Shown here piece by piece: positions 32,729 to 41,932 of a DNA stretch of 64,000 nt (position 1 is its first letter; each line of letters begins with the position of its first letter). A program made the translations under genes and the position numbers. The stretch comes from JALRHH01 sp964590315 (GTDB lineage Bacteria > Patescibacteriota > Saccharimonadia > Saccharimonadales > JALRHH01). Below the pieces are notes generated by a model, which did not search any database, had not been told where the DNA came from, and saw only the letters and a list, made by a program, of their open reading frames with translations. Location of the stretch: NCBI GenBank assembly GCA_964590315.1, contig CAZPVS010000001.1, positions 102,619 through 166,618 on the forward strand, given 5' to 3'.

Positions 32729-34568
32729 ATTTTCGGATGCGCCATGACTCGTGAGCTCGCAGGGCATTCAGTATGACAATGATATCAACGACTTCCTGAA
32801 CCAAGGCACCCTGGACGGCCGTGAATCGTCCGGTGGCAAATATTGCCATCAGCCCGATACTGATAACAATACCAATCATGACGCTCTGCTTGGCGATAAA
32901 CAGTGTTCTTTTCGCTATCTCTACTGCTGTCGCTACTTTTGAGACATCGTCTTGCATGATGACTACATCTGCCGTTTCGCTTGCAGCGGTTGAGCCACGT
33001 GCGCCCAACGCAATACCAATGTCTGCCGTAGTAAGTACCGGTGCATCGTTGACCCCGTCACCCACAAATGCGACAGGAGGCTTCATTTGTTCTATGGCGT
33101 GCATCTTTTGTGCCGGTAGGCAGTCCGGATAGACATCAGTGATGTTCACTTGCTTTGCGACGGCAACAGCAACTACTTCATTGTCACCCGTAACCAATGC
33201 AAAGTTTTGCACTCCGGCCTTACGGAGGCGTGCCATCAGCGAGCTTGTTTCTGGGCGGATATTGTCCCGGAAAGTAATGATGCCCGCGAGTGATCCATCA
33301 ATCGCAACATACGTTACGGTTTGTTTAAGGTTTTTCGGGCGAACCGAATCGGGTAGCTCTACACCAGAATCTTTTAGTAGGCTCAAATGACCGACGAGAA
33401 TGGTTTTTCCACTCAAACGGCCACTCAGCCCATGTCCGGCAACTTCTTTGACTTGCTTCGCTGCTTGATATGATATTTTCTCAGCCGTTGCCGCGTCGAT
33501 GATAGCGCTTGCCAATATATGATGAGAACTCTGCTCAAGGGCGGCTGCAGCCCGCAACACATCTTGTTTCGTGAAGGAGTTAAATACAGTAATGTTATCG
33601 ACTGATGGCTGTCCAGCAGTCAGGGTACCTGTCTTGTCAAACGCCACCGTTTTTACAGCAGCGAGCTGTTCGAGCGAACTACCGGTTTTAATAATAATAC
33701 CGTGCTTTGATGCTCTGCTCATGCCCGAAATAATGGCAATTGGTGCACCTAAGAGCAAGGGGCAGGGCGTTGCTACGACTAGGACTTCAAGGAAACGCAT
33801 CGAGTCACCGGAAACGAACCACGCAGCTCCAGCAATAAAGAAAGAAATAGCGGTAAACGGGATGCTGTACCTGTCTGCCATCCGCACAAATGGCGCTTGG
33901 CTTGAGGTAGCGGCCTTCACAAGTTTTACGATTTGCTCATATTGACTGTCTGCAGCATCATGAATGGCACGAACAACCAGAGCCCCTTCAATATTAATGC
34001 TCCCGCTGAGGATAGTATCGCCAGGCTCTTTCAGGACAGGAATGCTCTCGCCGGTAATTGTCGCTTCATCAATACTGGTGCTACCCTCGAGTATGACCGC
34101 ATCAACCGGTATGACTTCCCCGGGCAGAATAGATAGTTTATCACCAGGATTTACCTCCGACGCTTTAATGTCTGTTGATTTGCGACCGCGTAGCAAATGG
34201 GCCTTTTTGGGGCGACGCGAAAGGAGACTCGTCAATTCTTTTTTGGCCCGCTTTTGCGCGTAATCCTCAAGCGCTTCGCCCCCTGTCAACATGAGTACGA
34301 TAATGATAGCCGCCCAGTACTCTTTAAGGAGGATCGAAGTTACGATGGCGGTTATTGCCAAAACATCAATGCCGAAGTGTCCGGTCTGTAAGGTTCGTAC
34401 CATGTCTCTCATGAGCGGGAGGGCTATCAGTGCAGCTGTCGTGCCAAGTACCCAGTGCGCAGCTGTATCGAGGCCACTTATATCGAGTATCAAACCGATT
34501 AATAGTGCCACAATAGCAAAACCGAGCTGTCGGTACTCTCTTAAAAAACGCGTCATACGCCGTAGCAT
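32715..34568 (-). CDS. Heavy-metal P1B-type ATPase
   Basis: A 617-residue metal-transporting P-type ATPase. The phosphorylation motif DKTGTLTAGQP, the TGES motif, VGDGVNDAPVL and the membrane metal motif TPCPLLLGAP are all present. TPC replaces the common CPC, so copper specificity is not indicated; metal choice (cobalt, zinc, iron or nickel types) is open. It lacks an N-terminal metal-binding domain, starting directly with membrane helices. TGGAGA precedes ATG 34568. It faces the tRNA-Gly/tRNA-Arg genes. Confidence 0.92.
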   Translation of the reverse strand: MLRRMTRFLREYRQLGFAIVALLIGLILDISGLDTAAHWVLGTTAALIALPLMRDMVRTLQTGHFGIDVLAITAIVTSILLKEYWAAIIIVLMLTGGEALEDYAQKRAKKELTSLLSRRPKKAHLLRGRKSTDIKASEVNPGDKLSILPGEVIPVDAVILEGSTSIDEATITGESIPVLKEPGDTILSGSINIEGALVVRAIHDAADSQYEQIVKLVKAATSSQAPFVRMADRYSIPFTAISFFIAGAAWFVSGDSMRFLEVLVVATPCPLLLGAPIAIISGMSRASKHGIIIKTGSSLEQLAAVKTVAFDKTGTLTAGQPSVDNITVFNSFTKQDVLRAAAALEQSSHHILASAIIDAATAEKISYQAAKQVKEVAGHGLSGRLSGKTILVGHLSLLKDSGVELPDSVRPKNLKQTVTYVAIDGSLAGIITFRDNIRPETSSLMARLRKAGVQNFALVTGDNEVVAVAVAKQVNITDVYPDCLPAQKMHAIEQMKPPVAFVGDGVNDAPVLTTADIGIALGARGSTAASETADVVIMQDDVSKVATAVEIAKRTLFIAKQSVMIGIVISIGLMAIFATGRFTAVQGALVQEVVDIIVILNALRAHESWRIRKSTTG

Positions 34569-34640
34569 GATGTCTCCAATGGTTTAACTTATTTAATAGG
34601 TATTATAACAGATGTAATCTGGTATAATATGTGAGTTCCT

Positions 34641-34715
34641 GCGGGATTCGTATATCGGTTAATATGTGAGTTTTCCAAACTCGAGAGACCAGTTCGACTC
34701 TGGTATCCCGCACCA
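34641..34715 (+). tRNA. tRNA-Gly (anticodon TCC)
   Basis: A 75-nt cloverleaf with acceptor GCGGGAT/ATCCCGC, anticodon loop TTTCCAA, T-arm ACCAG-TTCGACT-CTGGT and encoded CCA. A TATAAT lies about 13 nt upstream. Confidence 0.92.
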
Positions 34716-34717
34716 AT

Positions 34718-34794
34718 GCCCTGGTAGCTCAGTTGGATAGAGCAGGAGACTTCTAAGCTCAAGGTCGCTGGTTCGAATCCAGCCCGGGGCACCA
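34718..34794 (+). tRNA. tRNA-Arg (anticodon TCT), imperfect anticodon stem
   Basis: A 77-nt tRNA with acceptor GCCCTGG/CCGGGGC, anticodon loop CTTCTAA, T-arm CGCTGG-TTCGAAT-CCAGC and encoded CCA. The anticodon stem reads GGAGA/GCTCA and has two non-pairing positions, G27-A43 and A31-G39. It starts two bases after tRNA-Gly, so both come from one transcript. Confidence 0.85.
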
Positions 34795-34812
34795 ATAAGA
34801 AGAGGAATTGCC

Positions 34813-35019
34813 ATGTACGACTTAAATGATCCCTTAATAAGAGTGGCAATTGCCGGCGCCCTACTAGCGTTGCCATTAAAAATAATTGGTATCTGGCGTG
34901 CAGCGCACAATGAACAAAAGGGTTGGTTTGCGGCACTCCTATTGCTTAATACGCTGGGATTACTTGAGCTCATTTATCTCTTTTACTTCTCAAAACCAAA
35001 AGAGAAGACTAGTAATTAG
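34813..35019 (+). CDS. DUF5652-like small membrane protein
   Basis: A 68-residue protein with two hydrophobic helices around RVAIAGALLALPLKIIGIWRAA and GWFAALLLLNTLGLLELIYLFYF. The motif NEQKGWFAALLLLNTLGLLEL is typical of the DUF5652 family, found in CPR and Gram-positive bacteria, with no known role. AGAGGAA precedes the ATG. It lies between tRNA genes on the same strand. Confidence 0.8.
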   Translation: MYDLNDPLIRVAIAGALLALPLKIIGIWRAAHNEQKGWFAALLLLNTLGLLELIYLFYFSKPKEKTSN

Positions 35020-35032
35020 CAAGTTTTTCCGG

Positions 35033-35038
35033 TATAAT
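35033..35038 (+). promoter_or_regulatory. -10 box before the tRNA-like segment and tRNA-His
   Basis: TATAAT 14 nt before the tRNA-like sequence at 35053; the only evident promoter for it and for tRNA-His. Confidence 0.55.
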
Positions 35039-35052
35039 CACCCCTGTTTTAT

Positions 35053-35157
35053 GGCGAGAGTAGCTCAGTAGGCACAGTGTACTGCAAAGATTAATTTCTG
35101 CGCATGGCGCTCTAACCTACAGAGTTATATGGTAATTCCATATACGTTACAGTACAC
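35053..35157 (+). pseudogene. tRNA-Cys-like 5' half with nested inverted repeats
   Basis: GGCGAGAGTAGCTCAGTAGG begins like a tRNA and is followed by GTGTA-CTGCAAA, an anticodon-stem/loop with anticodon GCA (Cys). The matching TACAC occurs only 65 bases later, and no T-arm or acceptor 3' strand follows. In between lie TATATGG-TAATT-CCATATA and GGCGCTCTAACCTAC (35106-35120), the exact reverse complement of tRNA-His 35186-35200. It could be a broken tRNA gene, a regulatory RNA, or an amplification chimera. Confidence 0.5.
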
Positions 35158-35170
35158 TCAAATTAGTTAT

Positions 35171-35248
35171 GGCGGATGTAGCTCAGTAGGTTAGAGCGCC
35201 TGATTGTGGTCCAGGAGGCCGTGGGTTCAATCCCCATCATTCGCCCCA
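35171..35248 (+). tRNA. tRNA-His (anticodon GTG)
   Basis: A 78-nt tRNA with the extra G(-1) opposite C73 that marks histidine tRNAs, acceptor GCGGATG/CATTCGC, anticodon arm CCTGA-TTGTGGT-CCAGG, T-loop TTCAATC and encoded CCA. Confidence 0.93.
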
Positions 35249-35285
35249 AGTCAAAGCCCCACCGTGTGTGGGGTTTTGACTTGGG
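35245..35285 (+). terminator. Strong terminator overlapping the tRNA-His CCA end
   Basis: A 17-bp stem, CCCAAGTCAAAGCCCCA paired with TGGGGTTTTGACTTGGG with one G-T pair. Its first bases are the last bases of tRNA-His, so folding of the hairpin competes with the tRNA 3' end until processing. Confidence 0.75.
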
Positions 35286-35347
35286 TTACTGATATATTCC
35301 TATGACCTAACACGGTATCGTGACGCTAAACGGTGTATAATAAAATG

Positions 35348-36205
35348 ATGAAGCATACAATTATCGGCATATTTGGGATAAGCATAGTCGCTGTCTTAGT
35401 GTTGGCGCCAGCAACAGTTTTTGCTGCCAGGAAAGCTCCGGGCGGAACAGTGAGCACACCACTTGGTATTGATGTATCGTGGCCGCAGTGTGGCAAGCGA
35501 TTGCCGACGAATCAAGCATTTGGCATTGTTGGAGTAAACGGCGGACTCGCCACCACCACCAATTCCTGTCTAAAGGACCAGCTGATATGGGCGAGCAAAT
35601 CAGTGGGTGGTACGAGCCAAGAAAAGGTCCAATTGTATGTTAATACTGCAAATCCCGGAGGTCTCAACACCGCCTCATGGCCACTGACGAACATTGATCC
35701 AACAGGCATGCCGGTGACTAATCCATACGGTACATGCGATGGCACGGATTCATTGGCGTGCGCCTGGCAGTACGGATGGAATCGGGCGGTAGAAGACGTC
35801 CGTGATCGGTTTGTACCAGCAGCGATACAGGCAAAAGTTGTAAGTACCAGTCCATCAACATACATATGGTGGCTTGATGTCGAGACAGAGAATACGTGGA
35901 AATTGTCAGGCACGAGCTTTGATCACCAGAGCAATACCGCAGTTCTTGAAGGTATGACATCGTATTTTCAGTCAATTAATGCTCGTGTTGGTCTGTATGC
36001 CACGGGCTATCAATGGGGTCAAATTGTTGGCAATGCCGTAGACGCTGATAGTAACCTCGCGGGTCTTCACAACTGGCGTCCCGGCGGGGCGAGTCTCGCA
36101 ACTGCTAAGGACGCGTGTACTGCCACGCCACTGACACCTAACGGCACAGTAGTTCTGACACAGTTTGTGTCAAAGGGTCTTGATTACAATTACGCGTGTC
36201 AGTAG
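35348..36205 (+). CDS. Secreted GH25-like (DUF1906-type) glycoside hydrolase
   Basis: An exported protein of about 285 residues. A signal peptide (IIGIFGISIVAVLVLAPATVFAA) is followed by a TIM-barrel hydrolase domain: PLGIDVSWPQCGKRLP, FGIVGVNGGLA, WWLDVETENTW and GLYATGYQWGQIVG. The acidic residues in GIDVSW and LDVETEN match the active site of GH25 lysozyme-like enzymes. The type resembles actinobacterial secreted hydrolases, so it could act on the wall of a host or of the cell itself. ATG 35348 lies 6 nt after TATAAT (35336-35341), fitting a leaderless mRNA; ATG 35345 is the alternative. Confidence 0.82.
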   Translation: MKHTIIGIFGISIVAVLVLAPATVFAARKAPGGTVSTPLGIDVSWPQCGKRLPTNQAFGIVGVNGGLATTTNSCLKDQLIWASKSVGGTSQEKVQLYVNTANPGGLNTASWPLTNIDPTGMPVTNPYGTCDGTDSLACAWQYGWNRAVEDVRDRFVPAAIQAKVVSTSPSTYIWWLDVETENTWKLSGTSFDHQSNTAVLEGMTSYFQSINARVGLYATGYQWGQIVGNAVDADSNLAGLHNWRPGGASLATAKDACTATPLTPNGTVVLTQFVSKGLDYNYACQ

Positions 36206-36244
36206 GTTCGGGTATCCAAGTAAGGATAGAAGCATCACTTATAT

Positions 36245-36275
36245 AAAAAATACCGGCACCAGGCCGGTATTTTTT
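36245..36275. terminator. Bidirectional terminator
   Basis: Stem TACCGGC/GCCGGTA flanked by A and T runs on both sides, between two convergent genes. Confidence 0.85.
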
Positions 36276-36292
36276 ATGGAGCTTTCTCCTAG

Positions 36293-36976
36293 TTAGCTTC
36301 GTACAAACGGGCCGCGGCCGAGTCGTTGGAAGAACCAATAGTATGCCCCTCCCAGTACAGCAAAAGCAGGAATCGCCCATAGCCAGTCGTTACCGGTCAT
36401 GTTGTCGTCTTTCGACGCTGCAGCAACTTCTTTCTTGCTATCAGTGCCAAGTGTTTGCCCGACTTCCTTAGTAATACTGGCAGCCTGATCGCTCACCGTG
36501 CCGGTTGCACCTGCTGCCGATCCTGATGCCAGTACTGTCCCCGTACGAGTTCCCCCGCTTGTCGCATTCTCTATAACAACGTTGCTCACACCGCCATTGC
36601 CGGCATCAACGGTAGATACAGGTTGAGATAATGTGATGGCACGTGTTTCGCTGAGGAATGTACCATCAGACTCTGTCGCTGTGACGGTGAACGTGTGTTC
36701 ACCAGGTTGCGGTAGCGTAACCGCGAAGACACCCGAGCCACCGTACTCCCCAGTAACATTCTGTGTTTCGACGTGACTGCCGTTTCGGGTAAGTGTGACA
36801 CTAAACGTGTCAGTGGCATCCTTGGAGATAACTGCATATTCAAAACGAACGTTTTGGTGTGTCGTGGGGCTCTCTGGCTGGAAAACATCGAGCTTCCAGG
36901 TACTCGCGGCTGTAGCGGTTGCACTTGTGCCCAGTACGATAACTGCAGCGATAAATGAGGCAAGTAAGCCTTTCAT
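36293..36976 (-). CDS. Secreted Ig-like protein with C-terminal membrane anchor
   Basis: A 227-residue protein with signal peptide (LLASFIAAVIVLGTSATATAA), one Ig-like beta domain (residues about 26-115, with HQNVRFEYAVIS and PGEHTFTVTATESDG), a Gly/Ser/Thr linker and a C-terminal helix (WLWAIPAFAVLGGAYYWFF) with a short basic end. It starts in the stop of the giant surface protein gene, so the two form an operon. It has no sorting motif and is probably a partner protein or stub held in the membrane. No family recognised. Confidence 0.68.
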   Translation of the reverse strand: MKGLLASFIAAVIVLGTSATATAASTWKLDVFQPESPTTHQNVRFEYAVISKDATDTFSVTLTRNGSHVETQNVTGEYGGSGVFAVTLPQPGEHTFTVTATESDGTFLSETRAITLSQPVSTVDAGNGGVSNVVIENATSGGTRTGTVLASGSAAGATGTVSDQAASITKEVGQTLGTDSKKEVAAASKDDNMTGNDWLWAIPAFAVLGGAYYWFFQRLGRGPFVRS

Positions 36977-39900
36977 TATAGTATTCCTCCTGTGTTGTGA
37001 CGTCGACGGATGATAGTTGCGGATACGGTGATGGTGATAAGCCCAATGCTTATGAGGGCTGCCCGCCAGATGTCTTGTGTACCCGTATCGGCAAGGACCG
37101 CAGGAGTACGGGTTACTGATGCGCCGAGTACTTGTGGCACGGACACGGTGACTGCTGATTCAACAAAGTCAGTGCTGATTGGCTCATCGCATACAGGGGC
37201 ATCATCTTCGAGAAGAATAGCGCGAGAGTAGAAGATAGCTTGTTCCTCAATTGCACACCCTTCTGCGTAGGCAAGGTTTTTATATGTTCCCGCAGTGGTG
37301 TTTGTATCAATTGTTGCTTCATAGGTGAGGGTTACGGAGTCACCAGGGTATAGGTCACCAATATGCCATTCGCCGACTGTGTTGTATGTTGGCTCAACCG
37401 TTGGGGTTAGATTAGCGCTCCCCGTGACATACGTAAATCCGGTAGGCAGTACGTCACGAATAACTGCATCAAACACCGCGCCGCTGTCTTCTGGGACGCT
37501 CACCGTAATCGTGTAGGTAACTGTGGTGCCGGTGCGGATAGGGCTGGGCTGGTCATTAGACTTTTCAATGAGCAGTTCGGCGTCCTTGTAGTTGCCGACA
37601 CTACAGGTGACAGTTTCACCAGGGCGCGTGTAGATGTATGCTGCGTCATTTTCCATGACTCGCCGGTCGTATTCCCACGCATTATCACAATAGATGTTTG
37701 AGAGGTGCCATCCGTCCTTTTCCTCAAGATTTTCAGTAAGCGTGAAGCTGCTATCAGGTGTAACATTGTTGAAAGTTGTTTGCCCAAAACTATCAGTCGA
37801 TTGCGTTTCGCTGTATTGTCCTTCTACTTCTTCTAGAGTGAATTCCCAGTCTGGTAGTAGGGGTTCGTTCTCATCCTGCCATCCGTTACGGTTCAGGTCG
37901 TTGTACTTGTTCACGACAACGGCGCTGTCTTTCTTGTTCTCAAAGACACAGTGAATCGTATCGCCATTTGCGATGGTGAGGGTGAGCGTATCACCGGTAC
38001 GGCTAAAGGCATCGGTTCCCTCACAGGTGATATCCGTGAGGTTCCAATTCTCTGGAATATCCTTTTCGGTTATTTCATATGTGCCGGCAGGTAGATCAGT
38101 GAACAACTTAGTGTTACTGAGCGTATTGTCATCGTCGTCATCGAGCACGAAGTCTTCGTCCGGGTCAGATGGAATTTGGGCCATGATGAATGCCACAATT
38201 TCCGCAGACTCGACGTCTGAGAGACTGAAGTTGAAATCAGTACCATCAGCAGGGTAGGCGTCTTTTTCGATTGTGACTTCTGCACGTTTTGTATTCGTAA
38301 ATGTACAGGTTACGTTCTCTCCTGGTTGCAACTTGATGACCGCATTACGATTGTTCTCGGTAGCATCTGTGCCACCAGTACAGACGATACTTTCAAGGTC
38401 CCAATCCTTAACATTTGGCTCGGTTACAGTATATGTACCTGGTTCAAGCCCTGTAAAGGTACGGCGATCGGTGATGTCATTAGCGCCATCGTCAACCAGC
38501 GTAAAGTTTGGTCCTTCGTCAACAGATGGGTCACCTAGGCTCCCCGTGAACTTAAATGCTTGATCTGAGTTAGGTTGCGCATCCTTGATGATCGTAATGC
38601 TTCCCTTGCGGACGTTCGTAAACGTACAGACTAAGTTGTCACCTGTTGTGACAACCAGGCCGCTCACGCTGGTTGTTGTATCGCCACCACCTCGAAGCTC
38701 ATTCCACACACATTCATGTGATGAAGTGTAGTCGCTTAGGCTAGTTCCGGTACCGGCAGTTTCGCTCACCGTGTAGGTGCCAGTTGGTACTCGGACGGCG
38801 CCCGTCGTTCCGCCGTGGCCGACGTTGCTTTCGGTAAAGTCTCTTTCGCCGTCTATGTGGAGGTTGAACTTCCCGCTGTCGTTAGTAGGATTCACGACCT
38901 TATTGACAGTGATGAACGCAGTATCGCGGGTGTTCGTGAATGTACATGTGACGGTTTCGCCGGGGCTAACTGTCGCGCTGAGTGTCTCACTCGGGCTGGT
39001 TGGTGCGGTTTCGCCGCTACAACTACTTGCGGTGACGTGGTAGTTGGTTTTGTGGTCTTCGCTCACCGTGTAGGTACCTGCTGCAACGCTCTGCACATTC
39101 GTGCTGCCAGTTGCGTAGTTGCCTGTACCGTTGATATCCCACGTCCAGTTTGTGACGTTTTGTTCGTCAATAACTCCGTCACCATCAGTGTCGACATTCT
39201 TTACGACCGATATGCCACCGCGACCTTGGTTACCGAAGTTCGCTTGGTTGGATTCACCAGATAGGTCAATAGTAATGGTGTGGCACTGATTGTTTGCGGG
39301 GTATGTTTGTACCCAGTTCGGTTGCTGTGTTTCACAGACTGCGTAGGTACCAGGACTGAGATTGCTGAAGCTGTAGGCACCCTCACCAGCTGTCGTGGTC
39401 TGTGCTACCTGATTGTTCAGGTCGGTGTCTACATCATTGTTGTCATTAAATAGAGTAATAGTCCAACCATTCAGTTTTTCTTCATCTACATTGACGACAC
39501 CGTCGGCGTTCTTATCGTTCCATTTGAACCCGTTAATACTACCGTTTTGGAAATTTCCAAAGTTATTACTAGTTGAGGTTTGTCCTGCCGTGAGATCAAC
39601 AGCACTTGTGCCGAAGATCTGTGTCCAACCGGCTGTCAGGACTTCTTTGAGTACGTAGTTGCCAGGAAGCAGGTTTTCAAATGCGTACGCACCGCTTCCA
39701 TCCGTGACGTCTGATTGCTCACCGTTATCGAGCTGTCCGTTGTTATTACTATCAATATAAATTGTCCATCCGCTCAGTACTGGCCCCAAGGCACCATTCG
39801 CATCTGCCGTGTATTTAATGCCAGAGATGGATCCGAGCTTGGTATTGGTGAATGTACATGTCACATGCTGCCCAGGAGTGAGCTGTATGTTCGCGGTAGC

Positions 39901-41697
39901 GCCTTCAATAGTTTGGTTGTCACAGACAAGGGAAGTTAATGCCCAGCCAGGAGTCGACTGTTCGGTGACGCTATAGCTACCGGCTGGCAGATTGTTGTAT
40001 ACCTTCTGATTACCTAGTGTGGCATCGGCATCATCATCAAGGGAGAAGCTGCCACCAGACAAACCTGTAACATTGAACAGGAAGTCCTGTGCATCATCCG
40101 GCAGGGCATTCTTAATAATTGTCAGGCTGCCGAGCTTGGTATTGGTGATTGTACAGGTAAGTGTTGGGATACCATTCACCAGAGGGGTGTTACCATTAAT
40201 GGTCAGACCCTGACATTGCGACACGTCTTCTGTCCAGTTTGCCTGATCTTGTTCACTGATGTTGTATGTTCCGTGCGTCACAACATATGTCTGTGTTCCG
40301 TTGTCGGAGATAGTTCGGGTTGCGGTGCCTTCGATAGTACCGCTACCAGCTGCCGTGATAGAGAATTGTGCAGGGTCGCCATCTGGATTGGTCTGTTTGG
40401 TGACAATAATTTGGCCACGTTGCTTGTTTTCGAATGTACACGTGACATTCTGTCCGGCAGCGAGGGTAATCGTAACAGTTCTGTTTACTAGATTCTCAAC
40501 AATCGTTGCGTTAGGACAAGAGATGTTCGTGAGATCCCAGCCACTCACAGCACTTTCTGTAAATGTGTACTGCCCTGCAGCGAGATTACTAAAGAGCTTT
40601 TCATTAGCGTACGTGCTGTCCGCACCTGGTACGCCACTGTCATCATCAAGTGTAAAACCGGATACGCCTGTTCCGCTTGCTGTGAAGCTAAAATCGGTTA
40701 GGTTATTGGGCAGTGCATTCTTGACGATTTTTATCGACCCCTTTGGCACGCCGTTATTAAAGATACAGGTCGCGTCAGTACTGGTCGTACCCGCTGCTAC
40801 ATTTGCAGTGGCGGTACTCCCCGTGAACGTACACCTCGTCCCACTTCCGCTGAGGAATGTTTGTCCAGCAGGGCCGTTGGATTCAGTTACGCTATGGTTG
40901 CCGTCCGGTGTGACGTTCGTGAATGTGACCTTGCCGTTGGCATCAGTAGGTACTGGCGCGCCGTCATCTAGTGAAAATGACCATTCACCCGCAGTGGCTC
41001 GGCGATCTACCTGTCCGTCAGCGTTTGTATCAACCCACTTTTCTACAAATATTTCTGGCAACTCAATAATCTGCGAGGCAGGTATAGATACATTCTGCTG
41101 CCCGATGGTTTTGAAGTCTCCAGTTACTGGAGCATTTGCTAGCCTTGAATGTTGGGGCGAGCCGCTGCTACACTCACCTGCTTCATCTGATAATGTGAGG
41201 TAATAGTTAACTGTCGCGCTACCACTTGCTGCAAAAGTAACATTTAGTACTTGAACCCAATCGCTTCCATCGTTTACTGCGGGGCCATCTAACGTTACGA
41301 CGGGAGCTGAGCCTGAAATACTCGTGAGTGTTGACGCAGAACCGTCGTGGGTGCCAAGATTGAAGCTTCCGTCATAAAACAGACATCCGGTGTCATTCGA
41401 GGTGAACTCGACCTGCATTTTACCACTGGCTGCATTGTCGCTCTCTAAGTCAAACCGATAGTTAATCGAATCTTCTTCAGTATACTCGGTAACGTTGCCG
41501 TTCGTGTAACCGCCAAGAACCCCGGCAACCTTCTCTTGGCCCTCGTGGTCGGTTGCGGATATATTATTTGCGGCTAGGGCAGTCTGCGCGGGTAAAAAGG
41601 GAACGACGGCAAAGCCGAACTGCGCCCCCACAAAAACCGCTGTCATAAAACCGATTTGTAATCTTTGTCTTAACTGGGATACGAGTCCACGTTTCAT
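36976..41697 (-). CDS. Giant repeat-rich surface protein with LADTG wall-sorting signal
   Basis: A 1573-residue exported protein. A long signal peptide ends near QTALAAN. Most of the body is a row of prealbumin-like (SpaA/Cna-B type) repeats, each about 90 residues and opening G(S/Q)(I/L)(T/K)I(I/V)K, with PAG.YT.TE and ending V.CTF.N.K; two SdrD-B-like units (GWTIYIDSNNNGQLDNGE, GFKWNDKNADGVVNVDEE) lie in the middle. A DUF11 domain precedes the C-terminus. The end carries LADTGTQ, a hydrophobic helix and RRRH, a sortase sorting signal. AGGAGG precedes the ATG. The divergent sortase at 41933 is the natural anchoring enzyme. Isopeptide bonds are possible but were not traced. Confidence 0.85.
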   Translation of the reverse strand: MKRGLVSQLRQRLQIGFMTAVFVGAQFGFAVVPFLPAQTALAANNISATDHEGQEKVAGVLGGYTNGNVTEYTEEDSINYRFDLESDNAASGKMQVEFTSNDTGCLFYDGSFNLGTHDGSASTLTSISGSAPVVTLDGPAVNDGSDWVQVLNVTFAASGSATVNYYLTLSDEAGECSSGSPQHSRLANAPVTGDFKTIGQQNVSIPASQIIELPEIFVEKWVDTNADGQVDRRATAGEWSFSLDDGAPVPTDANGKVTFTNVTPDGNHSVTESNGPAGQTFLSGSGTRCTFTGSTATANVAAGTTSTDATCIFNNGVPKGSIKIVKNALPNNLTDFSFTASGTGVSGFTLDDDSGVPGADSTYANEKLFSNLAAGQYTFTESAVSGWDLTNISCPNATIVENLVNRTVTITLAAGQNVTCTFENKQRGQIIVTKQTNPDGDPAQFSITAAGSGTIEGTATRTISDNGTQTYVVTHGTYNISEQDQANWTEDVSQCQGLTINGNTPLVNGIPTLTCTITNTKLGSLTIIKNALPDDAQDFLFNVTGLSGGSFSLDDDADATLGNQKVYNNLPAGSYSVTEQSTPGWALTSLVCDNQTIEGATANIQLTPGQHVTCTFTNTKLGSISGIKYTADANGALGPVLSGWTIYIDSNNNGQLDNGEQSDVTDGSGAYAFENLLPGNYVLKEVLTAGWTQIFGTSAVDLTAGQTSTSNNFGNFQNGSINGFKWNDKNADGVVNVDEEKLNGWTITLFNDNNDVDTDLNNQVAQTTTAGEGAYSFSNLSPGTYAVCETQQPNWVQTYPANNQCHTITIDLSGESNQANFGNQGRGGISVVKNVDTDGDGVIDEQNVTNWTWDINGTGNYATGSTNVQSVAAGTYTVSEDHKTNYHVTASSCSGETAPTSPSETLSATVSPGETVTCTFTNTRDTAFITVNKVVNPTNDSGKFNLHIDGERDFTESNVGHGGTTGAVRVPTGTYTVSETAGTGTSLSDYTSSHECVWNELRGGGDTTTSVSGLVVTTGDNLVCTFTNVRKGSITIIKDAQPNSDQAFKFTGSLGDPSVDEGPNFTLVDDGANDITDRRTFTGLEPGTYTVTEPNVKDWDLESIVCTGGTDATENNRNAVIKLQPGENVTCTFTNTKRAEVTIEKDAYPADGTDFNFSLSDVESAEIVAFIMAQIPSDPDEDFVLDDDDDNTLSNTKLFTDLPAGTYEITEKDIPENWNLTDITCEGTDAFSRTGDTLTLTIANGDTIHCVFENKKDSAVVVNKYNDLNRNGWQDENEPLLPDWEFTLEEVEGQYSETQSTDSFGQTTFNNVTPDSSFTLTENLEEKDGWHLSNIYCDNAWEYDRRVMENDAAYIYTRPGETVTCSVGNYKDAELLIEKSNDQPSPIRTGTTVTYTITVSVPEDSGAVFDAVIRDVLPTGFTYVTGSANLTPTVEPTYNTVGEWHIGDLYPGDSVTLTYEATIDTNTTAGTYKNLAYAEGCAIEEQAIFYSRAILLEDDAPVCDEPISTDFVESAVTVSVPQVLGASVTRTPAVLADTGTQDIWRAALISIGLITITVSATIIRRRHNTGGIL

Positions 41698-41920
41698 ACT
41701 AACCTCCTGGGATTAACTTAGCGACAGGGAGGGGTATGCGAGGCTTATGATTCCACTTACGGAATATTATAAATAGAATTGCCCGCTGCCACCCTACTCT
41801 CTTGTCCGCAAATGTTTGTTCTAATCAAATTATGCGCCTTCTTGATTAAAGTGGCAAGTACTTAATTAATGTTATGTAATATAAGCACTACCGATATACA
41901 TTAATCGTACTGTTCTCTTG

Positions 41921-41926
41921 TACAAT
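41921..41926 (+). promoter_or_regulatory. -10 box of probable leaderless sortase promoter
   Basis: TACAAT 6 nt before the sortase ATG at 41933, with no ribosome-binding site between. Confidence 0.5.
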
Positions 41927-41932
41927 AGAAGA

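Noticed and set aside
34589..34973. Minus-strand frames over tRNA-Gly and tRNA-Arg
   Set aside because: They translate the tRNA genes in antisense, a common false call.
37010..41203. Long plus-strand frames opposite the giant surface gene
   Set aside because: They mirror the repetitive minus-strand coding sequence and lack ribosome sites and recognisable domains.
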